From: Mesorhizobium sp.
GTDB taxonomy: Bacteria > Pseudomonadota > Alphaproteobacteria > Rhizobiales > Rhizobiaceae
DNA length: 64,000 nt
Assembly: GCF_017306585.1 (NCBI RefSeq)
Contig: NZ_JAFKIC010000109.1
Coordinates: 1-64,000, forward strand
Reading direction: 5' to 3'
The position numbers and the translations under genes are program-made. The notes beneath the pieces were generated by a model that did not search any database, was not told where the DNA came from, and worked only from the letters and a program-made list of their open reading frames with translations. How positions within the stretch are numbered: position 1 is the stretch's first letter; each line of letters begins with the position of its first letter. Below, piece after piece: positions 9,886 to 19,296 of this stretch.

Positions 9886-10809
9886 ATGGGCTTCATTCAG
9901 GACATTCTGACCAGCTTCGTCGCGATCATTCCGGTTACCCTGGCGCAAAGCCTGATCCTGGCCTTTGTCGTGCTCGGCATCATGATTCCGTTCCGCATGC
10001 TGAATTTTCCCGATCTCACCAGCGAAGGCGCGTTCCCGCTGGGTGGCTGCGTCTGCGGCGTCATGCTGGCTGCGGGCATGGCGCCGCTGACTGGCATCCT
10101 CGTCGCCTTTATTGCCGGCTTCGCGGCGGGCTGCTGCACGGCCTTCATCCATCTGCGTTTCCGCATCCATACGCTTCTCGCCGGCATCCTGATGATGACG
10201 ATGCTGTACAGCATCAACCTTCGCATCATGGGCAAGTCCAACCTGTCGGTCTTCGGGTCGCCTACGGTCTTCGACTGGGTGCCTTTCGCGCGGCCGGGTT
10301 TCCCGGCGAGCAAGATCGTCGTCGCCGGTGCCCTCGCGCTCCTCGTCTTCCTGGCGCTCTACATGTTCTTCAGGACGGAAAAGGGCACTGCCGTGCGAGC
10401 CGTCGGCGCCAATCCCGACATGGCCGAGGCCCAGGGCATCAATGTCTGGGCGGCGACCATTGGCGGCGTCGGACTGGCGAGCGCGTTTTCGGCTTCGAGC
10501 GGCGCGCTGATGGTGCAGTCGCAGGGCTTTGCCGACGTCAATATGGGCCTGGGGATTCTGATCAACGGACTGGCAGCGCTGATGATCGGCGAGGCGGTTG
10601 TCGGCAAGCAGACGGTCTGGCGTCAGTTGCTGGCGCCGTTCGCCGGCGCGATCATCTATTATCAGCTGGTATCGTTCTGCCTTGCCGCCGGCATGCCGCC
10701 GCCAGACCTCAAGCTCGCGACCGGCCTCTTCGTGCTCGCCATGCTTGCCTTGCCCAGCCTCAAGCGCAGCCGTGGGCCGGCGCCCGCGCGCGAAGCGATC
10801 CGTGAATAA
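9886..10809 (+). CDS. ABC transporter permease (branched-chain type fold)
   Basis: Integral membrane permease of 307 residues with eight to nine predicted hydrophobic segments and the BPD_transp_2 style sequence GTAVRAVGANPDMAEAQGIN, the cytoplasmic loop that contacts the ATPase. Only one permease gene is present, so the transporter is probably a homodimer in the membrane. The gene starts 6 bp after the ATPase stop and ends 12 bp before kynureninase, so all are likely on one transcript. Substrate inferred from the kyn genes: tryptophan or kynurenine. Confidence 0.9.
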   Translation: MGFIQDILTSFVAIIPVTLAQSLILAFVVLGIMIPFRMLNFPDLTSEGAFPLGGCVCGVMLAAGMAPLTGILVAFIAGFAAGCCTAFIHLRFRIHTLLAGILMMTMLYSINLRIMGKSNLSVFGSPTVFDWVPFARPGFPASKIVVAGALALLVFLALYMFFRTEKGTAVRAVGANPDMAEAQGINVWAATIGGVGLASAFSASSGALMVQSQGFADVNMGLGILINGLAALMIGEAVVGKQTVWRQLLAPFAGAIIYYQLVSFCLAAGMPPPDLKLATGLFVLAMLALPSLKRSRGPAPAREAIRE

Positions 10810-10821
10810 ACAGGGACTGTC

Positions 10822-12075
10822 ATGACCATGAACGCCACGCTCGATCTCGCGGCCGTCGAAGCCATGGATGCGGCCGATCCGCTGCGCACCATGCGCGACC
10901 GGTTCATATTGCCGGAGGGCGTGATCTATCTCGACGGCAATTCGCTGGGCGCTGCGGCCCCGGCCGTCTTCAGCGAATTGCAGAAAGCCGCGACGCAGGA
11001 ATGGGCGCAGGACCTGATCCGTGCCTGGAACACCGCCGGCTGGTTCGACATGCCAGTCGCGCTTGGCGATCAAGTGGGGCGACTTATCGGCGCCGCGGCT
11101 GGCCAGACGGTGGTCTGTGACACGACGTCCATCAACATCTACAAGCTGCTGCATGCGGCGCTTGCCATGCGGCCCGACCGTTCGGTGATCGTTGCTGAGG
11201 GCGACAGTTTCCCGACCGATCTTTATATGGCCGAAGGCGTGGCTTCGACCCGTCCCGGAACACGGCTGCTGCTGGAAGGCGTCGACGCGCCGGCCATCGA
11301 GGAGCTGATCGACGAGCGTGTCGCCGTCATCCTGGTCAACCACGTCAACTACAAGTCCGGCCAGTTGCGCGACATGGCCGCGCTGACGCGCAAGGCGCAT
11401 GATGCCGGCGCGCTGATCATCTGGGACCTTTGCCACACGGCCGGCGCCCTGCCGGTCGAACTCGACCGCGCCAATGCCGATTTCGCGGTCGGCTGCACCT
11501 ACAAATATCTGAATGGCGGACCGGGCGCGCCGGCTTTCATCTATGCGGCCGAACGCCATCATGGCGCTGTCCGGCAGCCGCTGAGCGGCTGGTGGGGCCA
11601 TGCGCGTCCCTTCGCCTTCGAGCAGGGTTTCGCCGCCGGCAACGGCATCCGCCGTTTCCTGTGCGGCACGCAGCCGATGCTCTCAATGCGGGCCCTGAAG
11701 GGGGCGCTCGACATCTGGGACGACGTCGACATGGACGCGGTGCGCAAGAAGAGCATCGCGCTGACCGACCTGTTCATCCAGCTTGTCGAAGCCAGGTGTG
11801 GAGCCTACGGCCTTGAACTGGAAAGCCCGCGTGATGGCAACCAGCGCGGCAGCCAGGTGTCTTTCCTGCATGCGCATGGCTACCAGGTGATGCGCGCGCT
11901 GATCGAGCGCGGCGTCATCGGCGATTTCCGCGCGCCGTCGACCATTCGTTTCGGCTTCACGCCGCTCTATGTCGGCTATCGCGACGTCTGGCGGGCGGTC
12001 GACGTGCTGGAAGATATTTTGCGGACCGGCGCCTGGCGGGAGGCCCGCTTCGCGGTGAAGACGGCGGTGACTTAG
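10822..12075 (+). CDS. kynU: Kynureninase
   Basis: Cleaves L-kynurenine to anthranilate and L-alanine in the cytoplasm using PLP. The 417-residue product has the fold type I layout of kynureninase: YLDGNSLG near residue 36, VNHVNYKSGQLRDM, WDLCHTAGALPVELD, and the PLP lysine K228 in GCTYKYLNGGPG, followed by GWWGH. The ATG at 10822 has AGGGA five bases upstream. It is the last gene of the transporter operon and stands tail-to-tail with tryptophan 2,3-dioxygenase, with a palindromic repeat between them. This gene is the strongest evidence that the block degrades tryptophan. Confidence 0.95.
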   Translation: MTMNATLDLAAVEAMDAADPLRTMRDRFILPEGVIYLDGNSLGAAAPAVFSELQKAATQEWAQDLIRAWNTAGWFDMPVALGDQVGRLIGAAAGQTVVCDTTSINIYKLLHAALAMRPDRSVIVAEGDSFPTDLYMAEGVASTRPGTRLLLEGVDAPAIEELIDERVAVILVNHVNYKSGQLRDMAALTRKAHDAGALIIWDLCHTAGALPVELDRANADFAVGCTYKYLNGGPGAPAFIYAAERHHGAVRQPLSGWWGHARPFAFEQGFAAGNGIRRFLCGTQPMLSMRALKGALDIWDDVDMDAVRKKSIALTDLFIQLVEARCGAYGLELESPRDGNQRGSQVSFLHAHGYQVMRALIERGVIGDFRAPSTIRFGFTPLYVGYRDVWRAVDVLEDILRTGAWREARFAVKTAVT

Positions 12076-12123
12076 TGCATGTCGCCCAAAAGTGCCTAGC
12101 GGTTTTGGGACAACGACATGCAC
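12075..12123. repeat. Dispersed palindromic repeat, copy 1
   Basis: Inverted repeat with perfect 10-bp outer arms (GTGCATGTCG / CGACATGCAC) and inner 7-bp arms (CCCAAAA / TTTTGGG). It begins on the last base of the kynU stop codon. A second copy follows pyrG at 25946-25993 with compensated changes in both arms. It may end transcripts of the convergent kynU and kynA genes. Confidence 0.85.
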
Positions 12124-12136
12124 AAACAAAGGCACA

Positions 12137-12973
12137 TCAGAGCCGGGTGCGGACCGTCCAGAGTTCCGGAAACAGCACGACCTCCAGCATCTTCTTGAGA
12201 TAGGAGGCGCCTGAGGTGCCTCCCGTGCCGCGCTTCATGCCGATGATGCGCTCGACCGTGGTTACATGGTTGAAGCGCCAGCGGCGAAAATAGTCCTCGA
12301 AATCGACCAGCTTCTCGGCGAGTTCGTAGAGCATCCAGTAGCGCTGCGGGTCACGGTAGACGGTTTGCCAGGCGACCAGCACTTCTTCGTTCTCGACGCG
12401 TGTCTCGCGCCAGTCCGTTCGCTTCGCGTCGGCGCCGATGTCGAAGCCATTGCGCGCCAAAAGCAGCAGCGCCTCGTCATAGAGCGATGGCTCTGCCAGG
12501 ATCGTCTCCAGCCTGTCGGTGAGATCCGGCCGGTGCTTGTGCGGTCCGAGCATGGCGAGGTTGCGGTTGCCGGCCATGAATTCGATGGCGCGATACTGCC
12601 AGGACTGAAAGCCCGAGGATTGGCCGAGCGCGTCGCGGAATTCGGTGTATTCGCTTGGCGTCATCGTGCGCAGCACGTCCCAGGCGTTGTTCAACTGCTC
12701 GAAGATGCGGGCGACGCGCGACAGCATCTTGAAGCTTGGCTCCAGGCGGTCGGCGCGGATGGAGCGGATCGCGGCGCCGATCTCGTGCAGGGCGAGTTTC
12801 ATCCAGAGTTCCGATGTCTGGTGCTGGATGATGAACAGCATCTCGTCATGCGCCGATGACAGCGGCGCCTGTGCGTCCAGCACCTTTTCGAGATGCAGAT
12901 AATCGCTGTAGGACATCCGCTCCTTGAACGACATCTGCGCGCCTTCGGACGCCGGATCGTAAGGTTCGCTCAA
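12137..12973 (-). CDS. kynA: Tryptophan 2,3-dioxygenase
   Basis: Haem enzyme that opens the indole ring of L-tryptophan to give N-formylkynurenine, the first step of the kynurenine route. The 278-residue product carries the family hallmarks [31 protein letters not shown] (with the distal-site His) and the C-terminal [24 protein letters not shown] containing the proximal haem ligand. The start is a TTG at 12973 that overlaps the ligase stop by 4 bp and has GGAG about nine bases upstream; an ATG at 12934 is the alternative. Co-directional and coupled with the 2-aminobenzoate-CoA ligase gene upstream. Confidence 0.96.
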   Translation of the reverse strand: MSEPYDPASEGAQMSFKERMSYSDYLHLEKVLDAQAPLSSAHDEMLFIIQHQTSELWMKLALHEIGAAIRSIRADRLEPSFKMLSRVARIFEQLNNAWDVLRTMTPSEYTEFRDALGQSSGFQSWQYRAIEFMAGNRNLAMLGPHKHRPDLTDRLETILAEPSLYDEALLLLARNGFDIGADAKRTDWRETRVENEEVLVAWQTVYRDPQRYWMLYELAEKLVDFEDYFRRWRFNHVTTVERIIGMKRGTGGTSGASYLKKMLEVVLFPELWTVRTRL

Positions 12974-14595
12974 TTGATCTTCTCCGTGCGCAGCCGGAAG
13001 CGCTGGATCTTGCCGGTCTGGGTCTTGGGCAGGGCGGCGATGAATTTCACCGATCGCGGATATTTGTAGGGAGCGATGGTCGCCTTGACGTGGTCCTGCA
13101 GCCGCTTGACGGTCAACGCGTCGGGCGCCACGCCCTGGACAAGCACGACATGCGCCTCGACGATTTCGCCGCGCTCAGTGTCCCGGGCACCGATGACCGC
13201 GCATTCGGCGACATCGGGATGGGACAGCAGCGCCGCTTCGACCTCCGGACCGGCGATGTTGTAGCCGGCGCTGACGATCATGTCGTCGGAGCGGGCGGCG
13301 AAGTGAAAGAAACCGTCTTCGTCTTGCGTGAACGTATCACCGGTCAGGTTCCAGCCGTCGCGCACATAGTCCTTCTGCCTGTCGTCGGCCATGTAGCGGC
13401 AGCCGGTCGGCCCGCGCACCGCCAGCCGCCCGGTCTCGCCCCGAGGCACCTCGCGCATCTCGTCGTCGACGATGCGCGCCTCGTAACCGCCCACCGGCTT
13501 GCCGGTCGAGGCGGGCTTCCTGTCGTCGAAGCGGTTGGAGATGAAGATGTGCAGCATTTCGGTGGCGCCGATGCCGTCGAGGATGGGCTTGCCGGTCTTT
13601 TCCGTCCATTCCTGGAAAACCGGTGCCGGCAAAGTCTCTCCGGCCGAGACGGCCACGCGCAGCGACGACAGGTCGGCGCCTTCGTCCATGGCCTTCAGCA
13701 TGGCGCGGTAGGCGGTCGGCGCGGTGAAGGAGATGGTCGCCTTGTAGGTCTCTATGATGTGGATCATGTTGGGTGGCGTCGCCTGTTCCAACAGCGTCGC
13801 CGCCGCGCCGAAACGCAGCGGGAAAATGGCAAGTCCGCCGAGACCGAAGGTGAAGGCCAGCGGCGGGGAGCCGACGAAGATGTCGTCAGGCGTGGCCTGG
13901 AGGACCTCGCGGGCATAGGCATCGGCTATGATCAGCAGGTCGCGGTGGAAATGCATCGTCGCCTTCGGCACACCCGTGGTGCCGGAGGTGAAGCCGAGCA
14001 AGGCGACATCGTCGCGGCCGGTGTTGACGGCGGTAAAGGTGACCGGCTTGTCGAGGGCGGCGCGATCGAGTTCCGCATCATGGTTGGCGGTGCCGTCGAA
14101 GCCGATGACCTGCTTCAGGAACGCGCTGTCCTTGGCGCATGCCGTCATCTCGTCCATGAGCCTGGTGTCACAGAGCGCTGTGGTGATCTCCGCCTTGTTG
14201 ACGATCTTGGTGAGCTCGCCGGCGCGCCGCATCGACATGGTGTCGACGACCACGGCGCCGACCTGGGTGGCGGCCAACCAGCACGCGACCATAGCCGGGT
14301 TGTTGGCGGAGCGGATCAGCACCCGGTTGCCGGGCTTGACGCCATAATTCTCGACCAGCGCATGAGCCAGCCGGTTTGTCCAGTCGGACAGTTCCTTGTA
14401 GGTGCGGCGCCGGCCATTGCCGATCAGCGCGGTATGGTCGCCCAACCCTTTCTCGACCAGCCTGTCGGTCAATTCGACGCCGGCATTGAGATGTTCGGGA
14501 TAGTCGAAGCCGTCGAGCAGGAAGTCGGGCCACTGGTCCGGTGGCGGCAGATGATCGCGCGTGAACGTGTCGATATGCGCTGAAGGCCCAAGCAT
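12970..14595 (-). CDS. 2-aminobenzoate-CoA ligase (AMP-forming)
   Basis: Acyl-adenylate/CoA ligase of 541 residues. AMP-binding motif [18 protein letters not shown], a later GATEMLHIF motif, and the C-terminal [14 protein letters not shown] lysine loop are all present. Family members with this length and the N-terminal [24 protein letters not shown]-like opening activate benzoate or anthranilate. Because it is co-transcribed with tryptophan 2,3-dioxygenase and kynureninase makes anthranilate, activation of anthranilate to anthraniloyl-CoA is the best reading. The next enzyme of that route, 2-aminobenzoyl-CoA monooxygenase/reductase, is not in the window. Benzoate-CoA ligase is the alternative. 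Confidence 0.85.
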   Translation of the reverse strand: MLGPSAHIDTFTRDHLPPPDQWPDFLLDGFDYPEHLNAGVELTDRLVEKGLGDHTALIGNGRRRTYKELSDWTNRLAHALVENYGVKPGNRVLIRSANNPAMVACWLAATQVGAVVVDTMSMRRAGELTKIVNKAEITTALCDTRLMDEMTACAKDSAFLKQVIGFDGTANHDAELDRAALDKPVTFTAVNTGRDDVALLGFTSGTTGVPKATMHFHRDLLIIADAYAREVLQATPDDIFVGSPPLAFTFGLGGLAIFPLRFGAAATLLEQATPPNMIHIIETYKATISFTAPTAYRAMLKAMDEGADLSSLRVAVSAGETLPAPVFQEWTEKTGKPILDGIGATEMLHIFISNRFDDRKPASTGKPVGGYEARIVDDEMREVPRGETGRLAVRGPTGCRYMADDRQKDYVRDGWNLTGDTFTQDEDGFFHFAARSDDMIVSAGYNIAGPEVEAALLSHPDVAECAVIGARDTERGEIVEAHVVLVQGVAPDALTVKRLQDHVKATIAPYKYPRSVKFIAALPKTQTGKIQRFRLRTEKIN

Positions 14596-14901
14596 GTCGC
14601 CGCTACCCTATCTGGGGCCGGTGCGCCCAGGCATCCGGCCGGAGGTTATGGATCCGAAATTCCTGTCTTTCGCGGAAGGGTTCGTGCTGCCGGATACGCT
14701 CGCTCCGCCGTGTCGCCAATTGTGGGCGTCCACGGGTCCGGACAGCACAGCGGACCTCCCATTGCCGGCTGTTCGAAGAGCAGGATCGCACCAGTCGAAA
14801 TTTGTTTCAAGCCTAAAATGTTTTACTCCGAAGCATTGACGCACGGCATGGCGGCGGCCATTGCTAGCGCGGAAACGATGCTGCTTTCTGGGAGGGTGCC
14901 G
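14596..14901. other. Divergent promoter region, ligase / arylformamidase
   Basis: A 306-bp space between two divergent kynurenine-pathway genes; it must hold promoters for both. The right half is AT-richer (about 14800-14840). I do not find the ATTATATATAAT operator of the transporter promoter here, so control by the same GntR protein is not supported by this sequence. An open frame from 14710 runs into the arylformamidase gene but lacks a ribosome binding site. Confidence 0.5.
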
Positions 14902-15732
14902 ATGCTCGAGCATCGCATTGCCGATTGGGACAATGCCTACGCCAACGGGGTGAACATCGCCCGCAGCGACCGTTGGCCGGCGGCCTGGGCGCAACCGGCG
15001 CAGGCGTTTCGTAACGCATTGTCGGCGCAGGGCAGGGCACGGATCGACATTGCCTATGGCGATCGGCCGCGCAACCGGCTCGACCTCTTTCTACCCCGGG
15101 GAACCGCCAAAGGCCTCGTGGTGGTCATTCACGGCGGCTACTGGATGGAGACCGACAAGAGCCTGTGGTCGCACCTCGCCAATGGTGCCGTGGATAACGG
15201 CTTTGCAGTGGCGATGCCGTCCTACACACAATGCCCCGACATTCGCATTGGCGGCATCGTCGGTGAAATCGGCGCGGCGATCGGCAAAGCGGCGGCAATG
15301 GTCGATGGTCCGCTGATGCTGACCGGACATTCAGCCGGCGGCCATCTCGCCAGCCGCATGGTGACCACGACAACGCCGCTCGCCGCCAATGTGGCCGGGC
15401 GTGTACGCCACGTCGTCTCCATCTCGGGTTTGCACGATCTGCGCCCGCTCATGCGCACCGGCATGAACGCGGCGCTGGCAATCGACGAGGCCGAAGCCTT
15501 GGCCGAAAGCCCGGCATTGCTGCGTCCCATCGATGGTGTCCGCATAACCTGTTGGGCAGGTGGCGGCGAACGCTCCGAATTTCTGCGTCAGAACGCCCTG
15601 CTGGCCAATATCTGGACCGGCCTTGGCGCCTCCACCAGCGCTGTTGTCGAACCGAACCGGCATCACTTTGATGTTGTTGATGGTCTCGCCGATCCGGCGC
15701 ATCCCCTGACAAGGATATTGATCTCGGAATAG
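14902..15732 (+). CDS. Arylformamidase (kynurenine formamidase), alpha/beta-hydrolase type
   Basis: Predicted to hydrolyse N-formylkynurenine to kynurenine and formate. The 276-residue alpha/beta hydrolase carries HGGYW at residues 77-81, the oxyanion-hole motif typical of eukaryotic-type AFMID enzymes, a nucleophile S144 in GHSAGG, and a late catalytic His in NRHHFDVV. It is not of the metal-dependent KynB type. An upstream in-frame ATG exists at 14710, but the ATG at 14902 has GGAGGG five bases before it. It fills the gap between tryptophan 2,3-dioxygenase and kynureninase, making the Trp-to-anthranilate route complete in this block. It converges on moeA. Confidence 0.85.
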   Translation: MLEHRIADWDNAYANGVNIARSDRWPAAWAQPAQAFRNALSAQGRARIDIAYGDRPRNRLDLFLPRGTAKGLVVVIHGGYWMETDKSLWSHLANGAVDNGFAVAMPSYTQCPDIRIGGIVGEIGAAIGKAAAMVDGPLMLTGHSAGGHLASRMVTTTTPLAANVAGRVRHVVSISGLHDLRPLMRTGMNAALAIDEAEALAESPALLRPIDGVRITCWAGGGERSEFLRQNALLANIWTGLGASTSAVVEPNRHHFDVVDGLADPAHPLTRILISE

Positions 15733-15778
15733 TCGAGAGAATTTTCGGTTCGTTATCAGTGGTTTATCTGGCAGCCCG

Positions 15779-16984
15779 TCAGCGTAGCATCAGCACGCTG
15801 CAAGCGTCTCCGGCAGCGGATGCCGGGGCGAAGGGCGCTCGCACGATCAGCCCGTTGGCGTCGGAAAGCAGTCTCAACATCGAGGAATCCTGGATGCCGA
15901 ACGGCGTCGCCACCAGTTGGCCGTCGTTTTCCCGGACCACGGCCCGCACATAATCCTGGCGCAGGTCATTGGCCGCCATTGCCGCGCCAAGCCGGGCCGG
16001 ACGCACGTCGTGACGATGATCGCGGCCGCCGAGTTTTGCCAGAAGCGCCTTCAGGAAGAGTTGCGAGCAAACCAGGCTTGCAACCGGATTGCCGGGCAGG
16101 CCGATGCACCTGATGCCGCCGAGACGTCCGAACATCAGCGGCTTGCCGGGGCGCATGGCGATCTTCCAGAAGCCCAGCGTCATGCCTTCGCCGGTCAGAA
16201 CGTCATGGATCAGGTCGTGGTCGCCGACCGAGGCGCCGCCGAGAGTGACGATGACGTCGGCGCCTGCTTCGACCGCCTTCCTGACGAGAGCAGCGATAGC
16301 CTCCGGCCGGTCGGCGGCGATGCCGAGATCGAGCGCGCGGGCACCGACCGACTGGGCGGCGGCGGCGACGCCATAGGCATTGGACGATATGATCTGGTCA
16401 GGCCCGAGGTCGCTGCCGGGCGGCAGCAATTCGTCGCCGGTGGCGATGATGGCGACCAGCGGCCGTTTCACCACGCTGACCCGGGGGTGGTTTGCCGAAG
16501 CGGTCAAGGACAGCGCAGCCGGGTCAAGCACGCGGCCTTTCTCCAGCAGCACGTCGCCTTTGGAGAAGTCGAGGCCGATCCGGCGGATGTTGCGCCACTC
16601 AGCCGTAGGCTCCGTCACTTCGATCGTGCCGTCGCCGAGATCCCGGACATTCTCCTGGATGACAATCGTGTCGGCGCCCTCGGGCACGGGCGCTCCCGTG
16701 AAGATGCGGACCGCCTGGTGCTGGCCGACCGTGCCGTCGAAGCCGCGCCCGGCCGGTGCCGTACCGACAACGGAGAGTTTCGCGGGGGCCGATGCCACAT
16801 CGGCCGCGCGGGCGGCATAGCCGTCCATGGCCGAGGCGTTGAAGGGCGGCTGGGTACGCAAGGCCACCACCGGTTCGGCCAGAACCCGGTCGACGGCCTC
16901 GATAAGGGGAACGCTTTCGGCAACGAGCGGCGCGGCGCCATCGAGCAGGCGTTCGAGCGCTTCTGCGACGGGAACGAGCGCCAT
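15779..16984 (-). CDS. moeA: Molybdopterin molybdenumtransferase
   Basis: Inserts molybdenum into adenylylated molybdopterin. The 401-residue product has the MoeA domain order: N-terminal PPFNASAMDGYA segment, the MPT-binding domain with ATGDELLPPG, VTLGGASVGDHD and LPGNPVAS, and a C-terminal beta domain. Its ATG overlaps the moaC stop by one base (TGATG arrangement), so translation is coupled. It ends the ppiD-trpD-trpC-moaC-moeA gene string and is separated from its usual rhizobial neighbour lexA by the kynurenine block. Confidence 0.95.
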   Translation of the reverse strand: MALVPVAEALERLLDGAAPLVAESVPLIEAVDRVLAEPVVALRTQPPFNASAMDGYAARAADVASAPAKLSVVGTAPAGRGFDGTVGQHQAVRIFTGAPVPEGADTIVIQENVRDLGDGTIEVTEPTAEWRNIRRIGLDFSKGDVLLEKGRVLDPAALSLTASANHPRVSVVKRPLVAIIATGDELLPPGSDLGPDQIISSNAYGVAAAAQSVGARALDLGIAADRPEAIAALVRKAVEAGADVIVTLGGASVGDHDLIHDVLTGEGMTLGFWKIAMRPGKPLMFGRLGGIRCIGLPGNPVASLVCSQLFLKALLAKLGGRDHRHDVRPARLGAAMAANDLRQDYVRAVVRENDGQLVATPFGIQDSSMLRLLSDANGLIVRAPFAPASAAGDACSVLMLR

Positions 16985-17466
16985 CAGGCACCCGCCTTGT
17001 AGTCGCCGGACTTGCCGCCCGTCTTCTCCACCAGCCGGATGCCGGAGATGACCATGGCACGGTCCGCGGCCTTGGCCATGTCGTATATGGTGAGGCAGGC
17101 GACGGAAGCAGCTGTCAGAGCTTCCATTTCGACCCCGGTCTTCCCGGTCACGCGCGCCAGTGCCGTGACCTTCAGGCCGGGCAGGGCGTGGTCAGGTTCG
17201 ATGTCGACGGAGACCTTGGTCAGAAGCAGGGGATGACAAAGCGGGATGAGTTCATGCGCCTTCTTCGCCGCCATGATGCCGGCGATGCGCGCGGTGCCGA
17301 GCACATCGCCCTTCTTGGCGTTGCCGGCGAGGATTGTGTCCAGCGTCGAGGCCTGCATCGAGACGAACCCCTCGGCGATCGCGGTGCGGGTCGTCTCCTC
17401 CTTGTCGCCGACATCGACCATGTTGGCCTCGCCCTGCGCGCCAAGATGGGTGAGGGTGGCGGGCAT
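16984..17466 (-). CDS. moaC: Cyclic pyranopterin monophosphate synthase
   Basis: Second step of molybdenum cofactor synthesis, forming cyclic pyranopterin monophosphate. The product is 160 residues from the ATG at 17466, the normal MoaC length, beginning [22 protein letters not shown]. Conserved parts include the [13 protein letters not shown] segment with its catalytic His and Cys, and the [11 protein letters not shown] block. A longer open frame (to 17595) overlaps trpC and is not used. Only two bases separate its start from the trpC stop. Confidence 0.95.
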   Translation of the reverse strand: MPATLTHLGAQGEANMVDVGDKEETTRTAIAEGFVSMQASTLDTILAGNAKKGDVLGTARIAGIMAAKKAHELIPLCHPLLLTKVSVDIEPDHALPGLKVTALARVTGKTGVEMEALTAASVACLTIYDMAKAADRAMVISGIRLVEKTGGKSGDYKAGA

Positions 17467-17468
17467 TG

Positions 17469-18281
17469 TCAGATGGCCTCGGCTGGCGCCTTGCCGGTCA
17501 GCAGCATGCGCGTTGCCGCGGCGACATCCTGCTGGCGCATCAGGCTTTCGCCGACGAGGAAGGTGCCGATATTGCTCTTTTGCATCCTGAGGCAATCGTC
17601 ATGGGTGAAGATGCCGCTCTCGCTGACCAGCAGCCGGTCGGCTGGGACCATTGCCGCCAGACGCTCGGATGTGTCGAGGCTGGTCTCGAAGGTTCTGAGA
17701 TTGCGGTTGTTGATGCCGATCAGCCGCGACGACAGTTTCAGCGCGCGCTCCGTCTCGGCTTCGTCATGCACTTCGATCAGGGCGTCCATGCCGAGCTCGA
17801 ATGCCGTCGATTCGAGCTCGCTAGCCAGGGCGTCATCGACACTGGCCATAATGATCAGGATGGCATCGGCGCCCCAGGCGCGAGCCTCATGGACCTGATA
17901 GGGATCGAACAGGAAGTCCTTACGCAGCGCGGGCAAATTCACCGCGTCGCGCGCGCTGGTCAGAAATTCCGGCGCGCCTTGAAACGAAGGCGCGTCGGTC
18001 AGCACCGAAAGACAGGCTGCGCCGCCCTGCTCGTAGGCCCGCGCCAGCGCCGGCGGATCGAAATCGGCACGGATCAGCCCCTTGGAAGGGCTCGCCTTCT
18101 TGATCTCGGCGATCAGGGCGAAACCGCCTGCCTTCCTCTTGCTCTCGAGGGCCGCCAGAAAGCCGCGCGGTGCGCTGGCGTCCTTCGCCCGCGCCTTGAT
18201 CTCGGCCATGGGCACACGCGCCTTGGCCGCTGCGATCTCTTCGCGCTTGTAGGCCTCGATCTTGCGCAGGATGTCAGCCAT
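17469..18281 (-). CDS. trpC: Indole-3-glycerol phosphate synthase
   Basis: Fourth step of tryptophan biosynthesis, a TIM-barrel enzyme of 270 residues. Recognisable parts are [17 protein letters not shown] at the N-terminus, [15 protein letters not shown] with the catalytic lysine, [24 protein letters not shown]-type strand, and [12 protein letters not shown] start it at 18281 (MADILRK); the longer open frame to 18419 overlaps trpD. It lies 4 bp after trpD and 2 bp before moaC in a tightly packed operon. Confidence 0.96.
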   Translation of the reverse strand: MADILRKIEAYKREEIAAAKARVPMAEIKARAKDASAPRGFLAALESKRKAGGFALIAEIKKASPSKGLIRADFDPPALARAYEQGGAACLSVLTDAPSFQGAPEFLTSARDAVNLPALRKDFLFDPYQVHEARAWGADAILIIMASVDDALASELESTAFELGMDALIEVHDEAETERALKLSSRLIGINNRNLRTFETSLDTSERLAAMVPADRLLVSESGIFTHDDCLRMQKSNIGTFLVGESLMRQQDVAAATRMLLTGKAPAEAI

Positions 18282-18285
18282 CGCT

Positions 18286-19296
18286 CTACCCGTTCGAAAC
18301 TTCGACCAGCCGGTCGAGCACCTGCAGCGCCCGGCCGCTGTCGATGGCTTGCGCGGCGAGCGCGATGCCGTCGCCAAGCGTCGTCGCCTTGCCCGCGATA
18401 ACCAGTCCGGCGCCGGCATTCATCAGCACTGTGTCGCGATAGGCACCGGCTTTGCCGCCCAGCATGTCGCGCAAAGCCCCGGCATTGTAGGCGGCGTCGC
18501 CGCCGCGCAGTTCGTCCTTGGTGTGGCGCTTCAGCCCGACCTCTTCCGGGGTCAGGATGAAGCTGCGGATTTCGCCGCCGACAAGTTCGGCCACATGCGT
18601 CTCGCCGGTGGTGGTGATCTCGTCATAGCCATCGCCATGCGCGACCCAGGCATGCTCGGTGCCGAGAGCCTTGAGTGTCTCGGCGACAGGCATGATCCAT
18701 TCCGGCAGGAACACGCCGACCATCTGCCTGAGGACGCCGGCCGGATTGGAGAGCGGGCCGAGCAGGTTGAAGATGGTGCGGGTGCCGAGCTCCACGCGGG
18801 TCGGACCGACATGTTTCATTGCCGGATGGTGTGCCGGCGCGAACATGAAACCGACGCCGGCCTCATGGATACAGCGGCCGATGAATTCGGGCGAGAGGTC
18901 GATCTTGACACCGAGCGCGATCAGCACGTCGGCCGCGCCGGTGAGGGAAGACAGGCCGCGATTACCATGCTTGGCGACGGGAACGCCGCTGGCGGCGATG
19001 ACGAATGCCGAGCCGGTCGAAATGTTGACGCTGTGCGAATTGTCGCCACCTGTGCCGACAATGTCGATGGCACCGGGCGGCGCCTCGACGCGAAGCATCT
19101 TGGCGCGCATCGTGGCAACGGCGCCTGAAATTTCGCTAACCGTTTCGCCACGCACGCGCAGCGCCATCAGGAAACCGCCGATCTGGCCCGGGGTCGCGTC
19201 GCCCGACATGATGATGTCGAAGGCCTCGCGTGCTTCCTCAAAGGAAAGCGCGGTGCCTCCCGCCACCTTGGCGATGTGTGTCTTCAGCGCGCTCAT
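18286..19296 (-). CDS. trpD: Anthranilate phosphoribosyltransferase
   Basis: Transfers phosphoribose from PRPP to anthranilate in tryptophan biosynthesis. The 336-residue product shows the Gly-rich PRPP site [15 protein letters not shown], the [17 protein letters not shown] segment and the helical N-terminal domain. The start overlaps the ppiD stop by 4 bp. Note that this biosynthetic consumer of anthranilate lies about 4 kb from a catabolic block that produces anthranilate and appears to activate it to the CoA thioester. Confidence 0.96.
   Translation of the reverse strand: MSALKTHIAKVAGGTALSFEEAREAFDIIMSGDATPGQIGGFLMALRVRGETVSEISGAVATMRAKMLRVEAPPGAIDIVGTGGDNSHSVNISTGSAFVIAASGVPVAKHGNRGLSSLTGAADVLIALGVKIDLSPEFIGRCIHEAGVGFMFAPAHHPAMKHVGPTRVELGTRTIFNLLGPLSNPAGVLRQMVGVFLPEWIMPVAETLKALGTEHAWVAHGDGYDEITTTGETHVAELVGGEIRSFILTPEEVGLKRHTKDELRGGDAAYNAGALRDMLGGKAGAYRDTVLMNAGAGLVIAGKATTLGDGIALAAQAIDSGRALQVLDRLVEVSNG

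Noticed and set aside
8074-11601. 1175-codon minus-strand open frame
   Set aside because: It is antisense to the binding protein, ATPase, permease and kynU genes, all with clear motifs and ribosome binding sites. Long antisense frames are expected in GC-rich DNA. Its composition (Arg, Asp, His, Gly-rich, no domain) is typical of such shadows.
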